The position numbers were made by a program, and so were the translations under genes. A stretch of DNA of 6,676 bases, taken from Syntrophomonas sp. Its GTDB lineage: Bacteria; Bacillota; Syntrophomonadia; Syntrophomonadales; Syntrophomonadaceae. The DNA is taken from positions 1 to 6,676 of the forward strand of contig JAQVXF010000065.1 of assembly GCA_028709355.1 (NCBI GenBank), written 5' to 3'. Below are positions 1 to 5,646 of this stretch, one piece after another. Below the pieces are notes generated by a model. That model saw only the letters and a list, made by a program, of their open reading frames with translations. It had not been told where the DNA came from and made no database searches. Position 1 is the first letter of the stretch, and each line of letters begins with the position of its first letter.

Positions 1-46
1 AATGTACGAAGTGATTGAATCGTTTAGGGAGAGGGTTATCACATGA
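1..46 (+). CDS. 3' end of an unidentified upstream gene (partial)
   Basis: Only one plus-strand frame stays open from the window edge; it encodes a tail ending in EVIESFRERVIT and stops at TGA 44-46. That stop overlaps the ATG of the next gene as ATGA, the usual signature of translational coupling, and the next gene's ribosome binding site lies inside these last codons. The fragment is too short to identify. From the conserved neighbourhood, a DivIC-like or S1-domain protein would be an expected neighbour, but nothing in these 14 residues confirms it. It could also be non-coding sequence that is open by chance. Confidence 0.45.
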   Translation, partial: MYEVIESFRERVIT

Positions 47-924
47 TTTATGGGGCCATCGATATAGGGACCAATTCCTGCCGCCTGCTGATTGCTGAAC
101 CTCACCCGGAATCAGGACTGAAGACCATTGCCCGGGAACTGGCGACCACCCGTATCGGAGCCGGGGTAAGCCGGGATGGTGAGATCAATACAGAGGCGAT
201 GGACCGCACCCTGGACTGCCTGTGCCGGTTCACCGAGCGACTGCAGGAACATAAGGTGGAATGTTGCCGGGCAGTTGCTACCAGTGCGGTTCGAGAAGCT
301 TCCAACCACCAGGAATTCATGCAACGAGTGAGGGAAGCCGCCGGGATGGTGGTCGAGATAATCAGCGGGGAGGAAGAGGCGTCTCTCAGCTATGCAGGTG
401 CAGAGCAGGGATTGCCCAACATCTACTCGCCATTGGTGATTGACCTTGGTGGGGGCAGCAGCGAGTTTATCTGCCCGGAAATAGGATTGCGGTTATCCCT
501 GCCAATCGGTGCGGTACGGGCTTGGGAAGCTGATATGTCGGTGGCCCAGATCTACCAGTCCCTGCAATCCTTGGCGGCTTGGAGGGAGAAGGCCATGGTC
601 ACCGATCACCCGGTGGTTTTTGTGGGGGGCACGGCCAGCAGCCTGGTGGCCTTGAAAAAGGGCCTGCCTGAATATAGAACTGAATGGGTTCACGGAGAGA
701 CCTTGCTCCGGGAGGACGTTGCCGATTTGTATAATCTGCTGGAAGCTCTGCCGTTAGAGCTGCGACGTCGTTTGCCGGGCTTGCAGCCGGAACGGGCCGA
801 TATCATCAACAAGGGGGCACTGATTACCCTGATGATCATGGACCGGATCGGGGCCGACCGCATAATCGTTAGTGAGAGCGATATCCTGGATGGCATCATT
901 TGGAATTTGATAGACAAGCTATAA
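43..924 (+). CDS. Ppx/GppA family phosphatase (short, two-lobed form)
   Basis: This 293-residue protein belongs to the exopolyphosphatase / guanosine pentaphosphate phosphohydrolase family of the ASKHA (actin/Hsp70/sugar kinase) fold. It is expected to be a cytosolic enzyme releasing phosphate from polyphosphate or the 5' phosphate of pppGpp. Visible family motifs are the N-terminal phosphate loop DIGTNSCRLL (7-16), ATSAVREA (79-86), the ISGEEEA segment with the candidate catalytic glutamates (107-113), the second phosphate loop IDLGGGSSEF (133-142), VGGTAS (194-199) and the C-terminal ERADIINKGA helix (250-259). The length fits the short bacterial type; there is no C-terminal HD-like domain, so substrate choice cannot be decided from sequence. 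ATG 43 is preceded by GGGAGAGGG (27-35) at good spacing and overlaps the stop of the upstream frame, so it is probably the distal gene of an operon. A strong hairpin follows it. Confidence 0.93.
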   Translation: MIYGAIDIGTNSCRLLIAEPHPESGLKTIARELATTRIGAGVSRDGEINTEAMDRTLDCLCRFTERLQEHKVECCRAVATSAVREASNHQEFMQRVREAAGMVVEIISGEEEASLSYAGAEQGLPNIYSPLVIDLGGGSSEFICPEIGLRLSLPIGAVRAWEADMSVAQIYQSLQSLAAWREKAMVTDHPVVFVGGTASSLVALKKGLPEYRTEWVHGETLLREDVADLYNLLEALPLELRRRLPGLQPERADIINKGALITLMIMDRIGADRIIVSESDILDGIIWNLIDKL

Positions 925-946
925 GAATTATCTGACCAAAAGAAAC

Positions 947-986
947 AAGGAGTCAGGAAAAGGGCTAGCCCTCTCCCTGACTCTTT
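947..986. terminator. Bidirectional intrinsic terminator between convergent genes
   Basis: An outer stem, 947-957 pairing with 976-986 (11 pairs including one G-T, core GAGTCAGG/CCTGACTC), encloses a second perfect palindrome AGGGCTAGCCCT (961-972). The two are separated by AAA and CTC mismatches. On the plus strand TTTATCATTGTTT follows; on the minus strand the stem is followed by a T-rich tract (complement of 935-948). It lies 23 bases after the ppx/gppA stop and 33 bases after the carbonic anhydrase stop, so it can serve both genes. The downstream T runs are interrupted, hence not full confidence. Confidence 0.8.
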
Positions 987-1018
987 ATCATTGTTTGCAT
1001 CTGAGCTAATTAATATGA

Positions 1019-1711
1019 TCAGGGAAGACGGCGGGCCCGGGCGGCAAAGCCACCGATGTCAGCCCTGTCCCGGTTAATCCCCGCGTCGAGCTCGCCGTTC
1101 ACATTTACCGTATAGACCCGGCCAAAGCCTTCGCCAAACACATTATGCAGGTCGACCATCAACCCCAGTATGAGAAGCTCCTGCTTTTGCACCAGTTCCG
1201 CAAATTCCGCCTGGCTCAATAGCATTGCCACTTGGGCATCCACATTTAGCTGAGCCAGTTTGGCCTGGTCTGATATCGCTTCTGCCAGGTCGATTTTTAT
1301 TCCCGCACAGGCCTGCTGCAGAGAACCCTTTACGGTATCCAGCTCTTTGACCAAGGGAGCGGGTTCCCCGGCATAGTCAGAGGTGGCCGCTTTGATGGCC
1401 CCGCACTCACTATGCCCGGCGATCAGCATAAGGGGGGTGCGCAGGTGGAGCAGGCCATACAATACTGAACCCTCGCTGTTTTTGACTTGGTTACCGATGT
1501 TTTCCACGCAGAATACCCGGTTGAAGGTGTCACCGAGCATATTGGGGGATATCCGGGAATCGCAGCAGGTAAGCAAGGTGGCGAAAGGATGTTGCTGGTA
1601 ATGGCCGCGGGCGAATTCCTCCAGTGGGAAATTTCTTTCGAATTCTGCCAGGCTGGGCTCCAACTCCTTAAAGAGACTGGGCAAGTCAAATTTGACGGCG
1701 GGGTGAGACAT
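1019..1711 (-). CDS. Beta-class carbonic anhydrase
   Basis: This is a zinc enzyme interconverting CO2 and bicarbonate, probably cytosolic since there is no signal peptide or membrane segment. Starting from the preferred Met it has 230 residues, normal for the bacterial beta class. The family signature is clear: CCDSR (49-53) supplies zinc ligand Cys49 and the Asp51-Arg53 dyad, and HSEC (100-103) supplies His100 and Cys103. VFCVENIGN and SVLYGLLHLRTPLMLIAGH match the conserved core around the active site. An upstream in-frame ATG at 1717 would add MQ, but AAGGAGGA abuts that codon with no spacing, whereas it lies about 7 bases before ATG 1711; I therefore choose the latter. The gene is transcribed against its neighbours, sits alone between the ppx/gppA-like gene and tilS, and looks like an insertion into an otherwise conserved gene order. 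It probably supplies bicarbonate for carboxylations or CO2 balance in an anaerobe (inference). Confidence 0.94.
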   Translation of the reverse strand: MSHPAVKFDLPSLFKELEPSLAEFERNFPLEEFARGHYQQHPFATLLTCCDSRISPNMLGDTFNRVFCVENIGNQVKNSEGSVLYGLLHLRTPLMLIAGHSECGAIKAATSDYAGEPAPLVKELDTVKGSLQQACAGIKIDLAEAISDQAKLAQLNVDAQVAMLLSQAEFAELVQKQELLILGLMVDLHNVFGEGFGRVYTVNVNGELDAGINRDRADIGGFAARARRLP

Positions 1712-1717
1712 TTGCAT

Positions 1718-1725
1718 TCCTCCTT
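1718..1725 (-). promoter_or_regulatory. Shine-Dalgarno of the carbonic anhydrase (decides the start)
   Basis: Read on the minus strand this is AAGGAGGA, a near-perfect anti-16S match. It directly touches the first possible ATG (1717-1715) but stands about 7 bases from the second (1711-1709). This supports initiation at MSHPAVKF rather than MQMSHPAVKF. Confidence 0.8.
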
Positions 1726-1749
1726 ATATATGATTTGTTCCTACCTTTA

Positions 1750-1777
1750 ATTATGTACGATGTTGACTGGGGTGAAA
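1750..1777 (-). promoter_or_regulatory. Possible sigma-A promoter for the carbonic anhydrase gene
   Basis: On the minus strand, TTTCAC (complement of 1772-1777) and CATAAT (complement of 1750-1755) are separated by 16 bases and would start a transcript with a leader of about 30 bases. Both boxes deviate from consensus and the spacing is one base short, so this is only the best-looking candidate upstream of the gene. Confidence 0.3.
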
Positions 1778-1869
1778 TCATCCAATCCACCCTGGCTTTT
1801 GCCCGCTCGCCGGGTAGACACATTTTACCACCGGCCGAGGTGATTAACAACTATCTCGCCATGGTGTAA
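1753..1869 (+). CDS. Doubtful small ORF, 38 residues
   Basis: ATG 1753 opens a 38-codon frame ending at TAA 1867-1869. The peptide (MYDVDWGEIIQSTLAFARSP, then a PPAEVINNYL segment) has an unremarkable, soluble composition and resembles nothing I recognise. No Shine-Dalgarno sequence precedes the ATG; the upstream bases are AT-rich and may be the promoter of the divergent carbonic anhydrase. The same frame is open before the ATG and again after the TAA as far as TGA 2095-2097, so this could be a remnant of a decayed gene as easily as a chance ORF. Confidence 0.15.
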   Translation: MYDVDWGEIIQSTLAFARSPGRHILPPAEVINNYLAMV

Positions 1870-2114
1870 ACCGGCTCCAGTGGTTCATGCCGATGGGCAG
1901 GGGCTAGGCAGGGTTCCTCTTTGACTAGTCAGATCCGCTTGCATTACTTCCTTATATTAAGGTATGCCCGGGCAATGGTGTTGGGGAAAGTGATCCGGGG
2001 GGCAACTGTGCCCATTGGCTTTAACAGCAGCCCAACTGGGAACACCCGATCATATCCAGCCCCGCACCTTTTTACTCTGTTAATGAACCAAATTTGATAA
2101 GGAGACCGGTACGT

Positions 2115-2228
2115 TTGCCCATCACCAAACTTAAAATCCTGCCGGAGATGGATTGTACCGCTAAGGCCAAGCGTCTCCAGGCCATTAGACTGGGGTTTAC
2201 TATTGGTATATTGTTGGTTACCATATGA
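2115..2228 (+). CDS. Possible 37-residue membrane peptide upstream of tilS
   Basis: A TTG at 2115 follows AAGGAGA (2099-2105) by 9 bases and opens 37 codons ending at TGA 2226-2228, 25 bases before the tilS ATG. The peptide begins MPITKLKILPEMDC, continues with a basic AKAKRLQAIR stretch and ends in a short hydrophobic segment LGFTIGILLVTI (about residues 26-37). A basic region followed by a hydrophobic end is typical of small membrane or leader peptides. Against it: a weak start codon, no known homologue that I recognise, a hydrophobic segment short for a full transmembrane helix, and a terminal part that overlaps promoter-like sequence for tilS. It may act as a leader ORF, or be fortuitous. 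Confidence 0.25.
   Translation: MPITKLKILPEMDCTAKAKRLQAIRLGFTIGILLVTI
2185..2212 (+). promoter_or_regulatory. tilS: Possible extended -10 promoter for tilS
   Basis: TGGTATATT (2204-2212) is an extended -10 element (TGn plus TATATT, 5 of 6 to consensus). A poor -35-like TTAGAC (2185-2190) lies 16 bases upstream. Transcription would begin near 2219, giving a leader of about 35 bases. An alternative pair is TTTACT (2196-2201) and TACCAT (2219-2224), spaced 17. The choice between them cannot be made by eye. Confidence 0.35.
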
Positions 2229-2235
2229 ATACCAA
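2203..2235. repeat. Inverted repeat with nested dyad at the tilS promoter
   Basis: TTGGTAT (2203-2209) and ATACCAA (2229-2235) form perfect 7-base inverted arms 19 bases apart. Between them lies a second dyad, TGGTTACCA (2215-2223), using the same TGG/CCA half-site. The left arm overlaps the candidate -10 element, as an operator would. It could equally fold as a short RNA hairpin in the tilS leader, or be chance. Confidence 0.4.
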
Positions 2236-2253
2236 CCGAGCGGAGAGAGTACC

Positions 2254-3666
2254 ATGCTTAAAAAGGTCAAGGAATACATCGCCCGCCATAGACTCATTGA
2301 TGCCGGCGACCACATAATTCTGGGGGTATCCGGAGGGCCTGACTCAATGGCTCTCCTCCATATAATGGTGGCTTTGTCCGGACCCATGCATTTCAGGATC
2401 ACGGTGGCCCATGTGAACCATGGCCTTCGCCCGGAGGCCGACGAGGAGGAAGTATTCATTGTGGCTGTCTGCCGGGTAATGGGAGTCGAATGTTTCACCC
2501 GAAGAGTGATGGTGGATGAACTGGCCCGGACCAGGAAAAGTGGCCTGGAGGAAACCGGCCGTTTAGTCCGCTACGACTTCTTTGAAGCGGTGCGTCAAGA
2601 TCAGGGGGGCCAAAGGATTGCCACTGCTCACCATAGCGATGATGCGGCGGAGAGCGTTTTGCTCCATTTACTTAGGGGATCGGGCATAAAAGGATTAAGA
2701 GGCATCATGCCCATCAATGGTTTGGTCATCAGGCCTTTGCTGGGGGTCAGCAAAGATGAGATATCTGCCTACATCGCGAAGAACCATATCCCTCATCGCT
2801 GCGACCCAACCAACCAAGACCAATACTACTTGCGCAATCGCATCCGACATAAGCTAATGCCTTTGCTTAAGCAGGAGTTCAATCCCCGGATCGTGGATAA
2901 ACTAAACCAGTTGGGAGCGATCGCCAGGGACGAAAATCAGGTTATGGAGGAGCAGACCAAGGAGCTATGGCGCAGTATCGTCCTGCAGGACGATATTACT
3001 ACGGTAATCCTAAATAATCAGGGCCTGTCCCTGGTGCCCCGCGCCTTCAGGCGCCGAATTGTGCAAAAAGCCCTGCTCCAGATTGCTGTGGCCGAGTGGA
3101 GTATGGGAGACGTGGAAATGGTGCTGGAATTCAGTGCCCGGGAGCAGGGCGGTTCGGCGCGGGCTTTGCATCTGAAAAAGAAGGTCCGGGTAATTAAGAG
3201 TTATGATAGAATAATATTTACTATCCGGCCGGTGGAGAGGGTACGGTTTTTGCATGAACTACCGGTACCGGGCAGAATGACAATCCCCGCTACAGGTGAT
3301 TCTTACCAGACGATGGTAGTGGATCGACAGGATTATGGCGCCGGCCTGGATGGGGTAGGTTTGGATTATGGGTGTTTGCCCCAGCCGCTGTTCCTGCGGT
3401 CGCGCCAGGCCGGGGACTATTTTTTTCTTACTGGTATGAAAGGGCGCAAGAAACTTAAGAAATACTTGATAGAGAACCGGGTTCCCTACTATGACCGGGA
3501 TCGGATCGTGCTGCTGACCGGCCCCGGCCATGAGGTGTACGCCGCCCTGGGACTGTTCGTGTCGGACCAGGCGATGGTCAAGAGCCAAACCGAATCGGTC
3601 TTGTGGATCAGAGCAGTTTCATCAACGACCAGTGGGAATGACAGTCAGGAACGGCGTGTTGAATAG
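2254..3666 (+). CDS. tilS: tRNA(Ile)-lysidine synthetase TilS
   Basis: TilS uses ATP and lysine to convert C34 of the CAU-anticodon tRNA-Ile to lysidine, so that it reads AUA as isoleucine; it is a cytosolic and usually essential enzyme. The 470-residue product shows the N-type PP-loop SGGPDS (26-31), HVNHGLR (53-59), ATAHHSDDAAES (123-134, where most relatives have HxxDDQAET), LLRGSGIKGLRGI (139-151) and CDPTNQDQYYLRNRIRH (183-199). A substrate-binding middle region follows, then the C-terminal TilS domain PLFLRSRQAGDYF...GRKKLKKYLIE (378-407). Length fits the full-size form with all domains. I choose ATG 2254 because GGAGAGAG (2242-2249) precedes it and the protein then begins at the normal MLKKVKEYI; a TTG at 2203 would add 17 unlikely residues. 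It is co-directional with ftsH, as in most Firmicutes, but hpt is missing between them. Confidence 0.95.
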   Translation: MLKKVKEYIARHRLIDAGDHIILGVSGGPDSMALLHIMVALSGPMHFRITVAHVNHGLRPEADEEEVFIVAVCRVMGVECFTRRVMVDELARTRKSGLEETGRLVRYDFFEAVRQDQGGQRIATAHHSDDAAESVLLHLLRGSGIKGLRGIMPINGLVIRPLLGVSKDEISAYIAKNHIPHRCDPTNQDQYYLRNRIRHKLMPLLKQEFNPRIVDKLNQLGAIARDENQVMEEQTKELWRSIVLQDDITTVILNNQGLSLVPRAFRRRIVQKALLQIAVAEWSMGDVEMVLEFSAREQGGSARALHLKKKVRVIKSYDRIIFTIRPVERVRFLHELPVPGRMTIPATGDSYQTMVVDRQDYGAGLDGVGLDYGCLPQPLFLRSRQAGDYFFLTGMKGRKKLKKYLIENRVPYYDRDRIVLLTGPGHEVYAALGLFVSDQAMVKSQTESVLWIRAVSSTTSGNDSQERRVE

Positions 3667-3674
3667 CAACGCCG
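3652..3674 (+). repeat. Hairpin across the tilS stop codon
   Basis: CGGCG-TG-TTG (3652-3661) can pair with CAACGCCG (3667-3674) around a five-base loop, with TG bulged. It spans the tilS stop codon and the -35 box of the ftsH promoter. The only nearby T run (3697-3701) is more than 20 bases downstream, so it is not a standard terminator. It may dampen read-through or simply cap the tilS mRNA. Confidence 0.35.
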
Positions 3675-3687
3675 CTTATGCTAGAAT
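3659..3687 (+). promoter_or_regulatory. ftsH: Sigma-A-type promoter of ftsH
   Basis: TTGAAT (3659-3664) and TAGAAT (3682-3687) are separated by exactly 17 bases, and TGC directly before the -10 gives an extended -10 element. This is the best promoter match in the window. The -35 box overlaps the tilS stop codon. The expected start point is near 3694, giving an ftsH leader of about 50 bases that contains the 3714-3732 palindrome. Confidence 0.65.
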
Positions 3688-3713
3688 ATACCAGACTTTT
3701 TAGCGTTTTCAGA

Positions 3714-3732
3714 CTGGTTGCAGTGCAACCAG
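3714..3732. promoter_or_regulatory. Perfect 19-base palindrome in the ftsH leader
   Basis: CTGGTTGCAGTGCAACCAG is a perfect inverted repeat with 9-base arms around a single G. As RNA it forms an 8-pair stem with an AGT loop that ends exactly where the ribosome binding site begins. As DNA it would lie at about +20 to +38 from the predicted start, suited to a dimeric repressor. It does not match CIRCE or the CtsR heptad repeat, the usual Firmicutes heat-shock operators. Whether it acts as operator, mRNA stabiliser or translational control element is inference. Confidence 0.6.
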
Positions 3733-3739
3733 AGGAGGT
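3732..3739 (+). promoter_or_regulatory. ftsH: Shine-Dalgarno of ftsH supporting a TTG start
   Basis: GAGGAGGT stands 6 bases before TTG 3746 and immediately after the leader palindrome. This strong site supports initiation at TTG: the protein then starts MDRVLKNIAIYV, the usual short basic stretch before the first membrane helix, and there is no ATG close by in frame. Confidence 0.8.
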
Positions 3740-3745
3740 AATCGA

Positions 3746-5569
3746 TTGGATAGAGTTCTAAAAAATATTGCGATCTATGTGTTGATCGTGCTGCTGGCTT
3801 TGTTTGCGGTGAGGTTGACATCCCCACCGGAGGTTAAGCCGCAGGTACTAACCTATTCGCAATTCTATGCCCATGTAACGACCGGAGAGGTTGTTAGCGC
3901 TCAAGCCGAAGTAGATGAACTGGTCTACAACATCACCGCCAACATGAAAAACGGAGCGGTGGTGACGGTTAGCGCTCCCAAGGAAAGTGAAATTATTCAG
4001 ATCATGCAAGCCAACAATGTGGAGTTGGATACCCCGGCGGTACCTCCTCCCAAGTGGTGGGTCAGTCTCCTGACCACCCTGTTGCCGATCATCATCTTGA
4101 TAGCACTGTTGCTGTTTATGATGAACCAGACCCAAGGTGGGGGCAACAAGGTTATGCAGTTTGGCCGTAGTAAAGCCCGACTGATGAGCGGGGAGGAGGT
4201 CAAGACCACCTTCCAGGATGTGGCCGGGGCCGAAGAGGCCAAGGAGGAAATGGCCGAGGTGGTAGAGTTCCTCAAGACTCCGCAAAAATTTATAAAGATG
4301 GGGGCCAAGATCCCCCGCGGGGTTTTACTCTACGGGGCACCGGGCACCGGTAAGACGTTGATGGCCAAAGCGGTAGCGGGTGAAGCGGGGGTTCCTTTCT
4401 TCTCCATCAGTGGCTCGGATTTTGTGGAGATGTTTGTTGGGGTCGGGGCCGCCCGGGTGCGGGATCTCTTCGAGAATGCCAAGAAGAACGCTCCCTGTAT
4501 AGTGTTCATAGACGAGATAGATGCAGTAGGACGCCAACGTGGGGCAGGCTTGGGCGGGGGCCACGATGAAAGAGAGCAAACTCTCAACCAACTACTGGTG
4601 GAGATGGATGGCTTCAGCACCAATGAAGGCATCATCGTCATGGCGTCCACCAACCGGCCGGATATCCTGGACCCGGCCTTGCTGAGGCCGGGGAGATTCG
4701 ACCGCCACATCCTGATTGACCGCCCTGATGTGAAGGGTCGGGAGGCGATTTTAAAAGTGCATGTGCGCGAAAAACCCCTGGCTGACAATGTTAACCTGGA
4801 GATCCTGGCCAAACGGACGCCCGGATTCACAGGAGCTGATTTGGCCAACATGGTCAATGAGGCGGCTCTGCTATCTGCCCGGCGGGACCGAGAAAAGATC
4901 GGCATGGAAGAGATGGAGGAGTCGATCGAACGAGTCCTGGCTGGTCCGGAGAAAAAAACCCGAGTTATTTCGGAAAAAGAGAAACGGCTGGTGGCTTATC
5001 ACGAAGCTGGACATGCAGTGGTGGCTTACAATTTGCCCCATACCGATAAACTGCATAAGATTTCTATAATTCCCCGGGGCCGGGCGGGAGGCTACACCCT
5101 GCTTTTACCGGAGGAGGACCGCAATTATATCACTCGTTCCTATATGCTGGACGAGGTGGCGACCTTGTTGGGGGGCCGGGTAGCTGAGGCAATTGTGCTG
5201 CAGGACATCAGCACCGGGGCCCAGAATGATCTGGAGCGGGCCAGCAGTATCCTGCGCAAAATGATAACCGAGTACGGCATGAGCGAAGAACTGGGACCGC
5301 TCACCTATGGACACAAGAGCGAAGAGGTATTTTTAGGCCGGGACATCAGCCGGGACCGCAACTATTCTGATGCGGTCGCCTATGCGATCGACAAAGAGGC
5401 CAAACAGTATATGGAGAACAGCTACAAGAAGGCCGAGCATATCTTAAGGACCAATATGGAGCGGCTCAATCTGATAGCATCCATCCTGATCGAAAAGGAG
5501 ACCATGGATGCCGATGAATTTGAAGAGATCATGAAATCCACACCTTTGAACACCGTCCCGGAGGAGTAA
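3746..5569 (+). CDS. ftsH: ATP-dependent zinc metalloprotease FtsH
   Basis: This is the membrane-anchored hexameric AAA+ protease that extracts and degrades misfolded membrane proteins and short-lived regulators. The 607-residue protein starts at TTG. Order of parts: transmembrane helix about 7-24, extracytoplasmic domain about 25-103, second helix about 104-127, glycine-rich linker (QGGGNKVMQFG), AAA module with Walker A GAPGTGKT (197-204), pore FVG (230-232), Walker B IVFIDEID (252-259) and SRH arginines Arg317 and Arg320. The M41 peptidase domain follows, with zinc site HEAGH (419-423) and third ligand Asp495 in GAQNDLERAS. All catalytic residues are present and the length is normal. It probably has its own promoter. 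In Bacillus subtilis a TilS-HprT complex has been reported to activate ftsH; here hpt is absent from the locus, so control may differ. The closing residues TVPEE are acidic but short. Confidence 0.98.
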   Translation: MDRVLKNIAIYVLIVLLALFAVRLTSPPEVKPQVLTYSQFYAHVTTGEVVSAQAEVDELVYNITANMKNGAVVTVSAPKESEIIQIMQANNVELDTPAVPPPKWWVSLLTTLLPIIILIALLLFMMNQTQGGGNKVMQFGRSKARLMSGEEVKTTFQDVAGAEEAKEEMAEVVEFLKTPQKFIKMGAKIPRGVLLYGAPGTGKTLMAKAVAGEAGVPFFSISGSDFVEMFVGVGAARVRDLFENAKKNAPCIVFIDEIDAVGRQRGAGLGGGHDEREQTLNQLLVEMDGFSTNEGIIVMASTNRPDILDPALLRPGRFDRHILIDRPDVKGREAILKVHVREKPLADNVNLEILAKRTPGFTGADLANMVNEAALLSARRDREKIGMEEMEESIERVLAGPEKKTRVISEKEKRLVAYHEAGHAVVAYNLPHTDKLHKISIIPRGRAGGYTLLLPEEDRNYITRSYMLDEVATLLGGRVAEAIVLQDISTGAQNDLERASSILRKMITEYGMSEELGPLTYGHKSEEVFLGRDISRDRNYSDAVAYAIDKEAKQYMENSYKKAEHILRTNMERLNLIASILIEKETMDADEFEEIMKSTPLNTVPEE

Positions 5570-5646
5570 GACTCCAGGCATTAAACGTCGGGTAGAAGAG
5601 GAATTGGAACTGTCTCATGAACTGAATGCAAACAAGAGGGGTGCAG

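Larger units (their letters stand above)
1712..2253. other. Gene-poor spacer between divergent carbonic anhydrase and tilS
   Basis: About 540 bases without a recognisable gene. It holds the carbonic anhydrase leader and candidate promoter, two weak small ORFs (1753-1869 and 2115-2228), short dyads such as TGCCCGGGCA (1965-1974) and GGGCA-N4-TGCCC (2000-2013), a partial hairpin around 1815-1842 (GCCGG/CCGGC), and the tilS promoter/operator-like region. I looked for tRNA arms, T-box and riboswitch-type conserved blocks and terminators and saw none. In the standard Firmicutes order spoIIE would lie before tilS; no SpoIIE-like sequence is readable here in any frame. Confidence 0.6.

Noticed and set aside
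1921..1958. Promoter from TTGACT (1921) and TATATT (1953)
   Set aside because: The boxes are 26 bases apart, far beyond sigma-A spacing, and no good -10 lies at 16-18 bases.
1870..1960. Possible tRNA or riboswitch in the spacer (GGTTC-like strings, short dyads)
   Set aside because: No T-arm, acceptor stem or conserved riboswitch block could be assembled; the dyads are 4-5 bases only.
1944..2498. Minus-strand 184-codon frame overlapping the start of tilS and the spacer
   Set aside because: More than 240 bases lie antisense to the conserved tilS coding region, its start lies inside tilS, and the part in the spacer resembles no family I recognise.
3652..3701. Possible intrinsic terminator after tilS
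   Set aside because: The hairpin and the TTTTT run are separated by more than 20 bases, and the ftsH promoter lies between them.
4330..4905. Minus-strand 191-codon frame opposite ftsH
   Set aside because: It lies antisense to the AAA module of FtsH; its composition is a mirror of the coding strand.
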